Below are positions 5,759-7,696 of a stretch of 7,696 bases of DNA, in pieces. The stretch lies in the NCBI GenBank assembly GCA_002506875.1, contig DAYJ01000096.1, positions 16,651 through 24,346 on the forward strand, written 5' to 3'. Position numbers and translations under genes: made by a program. Each line of letters opens with the position of its first letter. The stretch's first letter is position 1. Source of the stretch: Euryarchaeota archaeon UBA40. Lineage in GTDB: Archaea; Thermoplasmatota; Poseidoniia; Poseidoniales; Thalassarchaeaceae. Under the pieces are notes generated by a model. That model saw only the letters and a program-made list of their open reading frames with translations. It was not told the origin of the DNA and made no database searches.

Positions 5759-7417
5759 TTATGGTACAAGTTCCATCTGGAGTAAATCACTGATTTTTTC
5801 AGCAATCTCTTCCAAGCCATTCACCTTGGATTTCGCTCGAATGGAAAGGCTTGTTTTTGCTTCTGTACCTGAGTTACGGATTCCAAACGACGCCTCGATA
5901 CCATCGATATCCCCTCGGAGAAGGAAGAGTCCTGGTTCTCCTTCAATCCCTCTGCGCTCGAGGTTTACTTCTCGCCCCTTCAAGGAAATCAGGATTATTT
6001 CTTCGATTCTATCTGTAATCGGACCAACACCAGTCCATCGGGATCGATCGGTATCACGGATGGATACACGTCGCTTCCACCCAGATGTGAATGCTGGAGC
6101 AACATCCATGGTATTGAGAGCAGCACGCGCCATCAACTGTGAGATTAGTGTAGCTGCCCCATCACCCACCAATCTCCATTCATCATCAATGACTGGATGT
6201 GGCGAGGCGAGAACTAGGTGACCGGAATCTTCAGCTCCAATGATTTTTGGCCACGATGCGCCGCTCAAATCCTCTGTGCCCAACGCTTGTGTTAACCAAC
6301 GATCACCAACAGCACATTCGTGAATAATCACGTTACTTCGAAGACGAGCCATTGATGCAGTCAATGCAAGATCGGTTTCGATTGAGAAAGCAGCAGTCAT
6401 TCGTTCGATTCCATTTGCAGACCATGCCCGCATTAAATCATCAGCCATTTGGTCTCCATCGACTACCTTCGCACCACCATCCATAGCTTCGATTAGGAGG
6501 CAACGATCACCATCTCCGTCCAATGCGGCCCCAATGAGACTTCCAGCACTTGGGGGGCTGCTTCCATGCAAATCTCCTAATTCTTTGAGCAATTTATGTT
6601 CATTAGTTTGCATTTCCTTCCATGTCCAGGAATCAGTAGGAGATAGATCACCTGCTCCACAGTTTTCGTTGAGTGGAGAATCTACATCAGAGATCTCCCG
6701 AAATGGGATTCCACGGCGGGCGAGACCTGTAGCGAACCATTCTGCTGCGGCTCCTCCAGATGAATCAAGAAGAAGTTCGGAGGTACCAAGCGTTTCAGTC
6801 CAATTGATAGATGTGGAATCAAGGGCGAAATCATTCGCTATTCCATCGAATCGTTTTGCAAGTGTATTTCGATGCCCTCGTTCCGCGTTGACCATCTTAT
6901 CTGGAAGGCATAGCTCAGGATCAGGTTCTCTGTTTTCTTCAAGATCAGCGATTCTCCATATTGTGTCAGCGACACGCCGCTCAAATACTGGCATGGATTT
7001 CCGACCCTCTGCATCGAAGAACTTCACACCGGAATCGGAAGAAGGGTTGTGGCTTGCTGTTACCATGAGTCCGGCATCAGATCGAGTGCCGATGACTGAA
7101 TTGTGTAGACCAGGAGTCGCAACCAGCCCACCATGGATGACTTCTGCCCCCACTTGATGGAGACCATCAGTCAATCCAGAGACTAGCATTGCATTACCGG
7201 GTCGTCTATCCCAACCAATCACAATTTTCGGTTGACGGCCGAGGTCTTCTTTGAGCACCTCTGCGAAAGCCATCCCGAGAAGCATGAACGCTCGACCATT
7301 TACTTCCCGCTTCTCGACAATTGCCTTCAGAGCCTCCAGGTCACTCATAGGAGCGGCTTTGACAGCCCCCCGGATGCCATCTGTTCCATGCAACAGAGGG
7401 CGTTCCATGCCATTCAT
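5759..7417 (-). CDS. glmM: Phosphohexomutase, probably phosphoglucosamine mutase
   Basis: Alpha-D-phosphohexomutase that moves phosphate between C6 and C1 of a hexose phosphate; with its neighbour the likely step is GlcN-6-P to GlcN-1-P. From the chosen start (552 residues) the motifs come in family order: HGTDGIRG near the N-terminus, the active-site loop TASHNPSSDSG with phosphoserine Ser122, the magnesium loop DGDGDR (Asp300, 302, 304), the sugar-binding loop GAEDSGH (Glu396, Ser398), and the phosphate loop RNSGTE (514-519). It is about 100 residues longer than bacterial GlmM (about 445), with much of the extra length between the active-site and magnesium loops. I chose ATG 7415-7417 because it overlaps the upstream stop as ATGA. 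An in-frame ATG at 7471 would add 18 polar residues and a 58-base overlap; 7408 is also possible. Phosphomannomutase or phosphoglucomutase activity cannot be excluded. Confidence 0.92.
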   Translation of the reverse strand: MNGMERPLLHGTDGIRGAVKAAPMSDLEALKAIVEKREVNGRAFMLLGMAFAEVLKEDLGRQPKIVIGWDRRPGNAMLVSGLTDGLHQVGAEVIHGGLVATPGLHNSVIGTRSDAGLMVTASHNPSSDSGVKFFDAEGRKSMPVFERRVADTIWRIADLEENREPDPELCLPDKMVNAERGHRNTLAKRFDGIANDFALDSTSINWTETLGTSELLLDSSGGAAAEWFATGLARRGIPFREISDVDSPLNENCGAGDLSPTDSWTWKEMQTNEHKLLKELGDLHGSSPPSAGSLIGAALDGDGDRCLLIEAMDGGAKVVDGDQMADDLMRAWSANGIERMTAAFSIETDLALTASMARLRSNVIIHECAVGDRWLTQALGTEDLSGASWPKIIGAEDSGHLVLASPHPVIDDEWRLVGDGAATLISQLMARAALNTMDVAPAFTSGWKRRVSIRDTDRSRWTGVGPITDRIEEIILISLKGREVNLERRGIEGEPGLFLLRGDIDGIEASFGIRNSGTEAKTSLSIRAKSKVNGLEEIAEKISDLLQMELVP

Positions 7418-7696
7418 TCCTTGACCGTCTGACCGGATTTGATCAGACCGCTCACGGTTACGTTCGGCCATGCACCAGATTCCTTCCCCATGATTGTGCC
7501 AGGGTTCGTCACGACATTACATCCAAGTTGAACTCCTTCACCGAGGATCGCTCCGAACTTTCTCAACCCTGAATCTTCGAGTAATTCCCCAGTTTCACCA
7601 TCGCGAATGAGGATGTTACGTCCATCGTTCCGTAGATTGGATAGTTTGCACCCTGCTCCTATATTGACTCCTGAACCAAGAATAGAATCTCCCACA
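7414..7696 (-). CDS. GlmU-like sugar-1-phosphate nucleotidylyltransferase/acetyltransferase, C-terminal part
   Basis: Only the last 94 codons or so are present; the gene enters from the right edge. The visible part is a left-handed beta-helix with hexapeptide repeats (GDSILGSGVNIGAG, then GAILGEGVQLGCNVVTNPG). Between them is the NLRNDG segment and a short beta insert followed by RKFGAILG. This arrangement is characteristic of archaeal-type bifunctional enzymes that acetylate GlcN-1-P and transfer a nucleotide to make UDP-GlcNAc, where the Asn of NLR and the Lys of RKxGAxxG belong to the acetyltransferase site. The first visible codon at 7693-7695 is GTG, an internal valine of the usual VGDS motif, not a start. 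The stop overlaps the mutase start as ATGA, so the two are co-translated and plausibly perform consecutive steps. A nucleotidylyltransferase domain should lie beyond the edge. Confidence 0.85.
   Translation of the reverse strand, partial: VGDSILGSGVNIGAGCKLSNLRNDGRNILIRDGETGELLEDSGLRKFGAILGEGVQLGCNVVTNPGTIMGKESGAWPNVTVSGLIKSGQTVKE

Noticed and set aside
5826..6221. 131-codon plus-strand frame opposite the mutase C-terminus
   Set aside because: Antisense shadow of conserved coding sequence including the RNSGTE loop region; Arg/Ser/Pro-rich with no motif.
6534..7157. 207-codon plus-strand frame opposite the phosphohexomutase
   Set aside because: It is fully antisense to a gene with all family motifs, and its Ser/Arg/Pro-rich translation has no recognisable domain.
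7414..7695. Treating the GTG at 7693-7695 as the start of a complete 93-residue protein
   Set aside because: It is the internal Val of the VGDS motif of the beta-helix. The nucleotidylyltransferase domain expected upstream lies beyond the window.

Overview
The window looks like chromosomal DNA of a planktonic euryarchaeon, most likely Marine Group II (Candidatus Poseidoniales) or a close relative. This is an inference from several features together: a lipobox-bearing exported hydrolase, a very large surface protein with acidic thrombospondin-type-3 (calcium-binding) repeats and a C-terminal membrane anchor, an archaeal-style left-handed beta-helix sugar nucleotidylyltransferase, TATA-like elements in place of bacterial -35/-10 boxes, and start codons without clear Shine-Dalgarno sequences. 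No rRNA or marker gene is present, so the lineage is not proven.

Layout, left to right. Bases 1-156 hold no convincing gene, only two short hairpins. A ferritin-like four-helix protein lies on the minus strand (157-582). A 112-bp divergent intergenic region follows, carrying a perfect 19-bp interrupted palindrome (633-651) and TATA-like sequences. Three plus-strand genes come next: an exported lipoprotein of the CocE/NonD (peptidase S15-type) alpha/beta-hydrolase family (695-2527), a small unrecognised protein with four membrane segments (2577-3011), and a 916-residue membrane-anchored GDSL/SGNH esterase with about 16 calcium-binding repeats (3008-5758). The last two overlap at GTGA. The stop codon of the esterase abuts the stop codon of a convergent minus-strand pair: a phosphohexomutase, probably phosphoglucosamine mutase (5759-7417), and upstream of it the C-terminal part of a GlmU-like nucleotidylyltransferase/acetyltransferase that runs off the right edge. 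These two overlap at ATGA.

How they may work together. The minus-strand pair fits consecutive steps of UDP-GlcNAc synthesis (GlcN-6-P to GlcN-1-P to UDP-GlcNAc), which supplies precursors for glycosylation. The plus-strand trio looks like a cell-surface hydrolytic set: two ester- or peptide-cleaving enzymes held at the outer face of the membrane, one by lipid and one by a C-terminal helix, with a small membrane protein co-translated with the second. The ferritin-like gene is divergent and shares a possible operator region with the hydrolase set.

Nothing here is clearly a novel defence, mobile or RNA-based system. The items most worth a second look are the esterase/repeat/anchor architecture with its coupled four-helix membrane protein, the palindrome, and the altered metal ligands of the ferritin-like protein.
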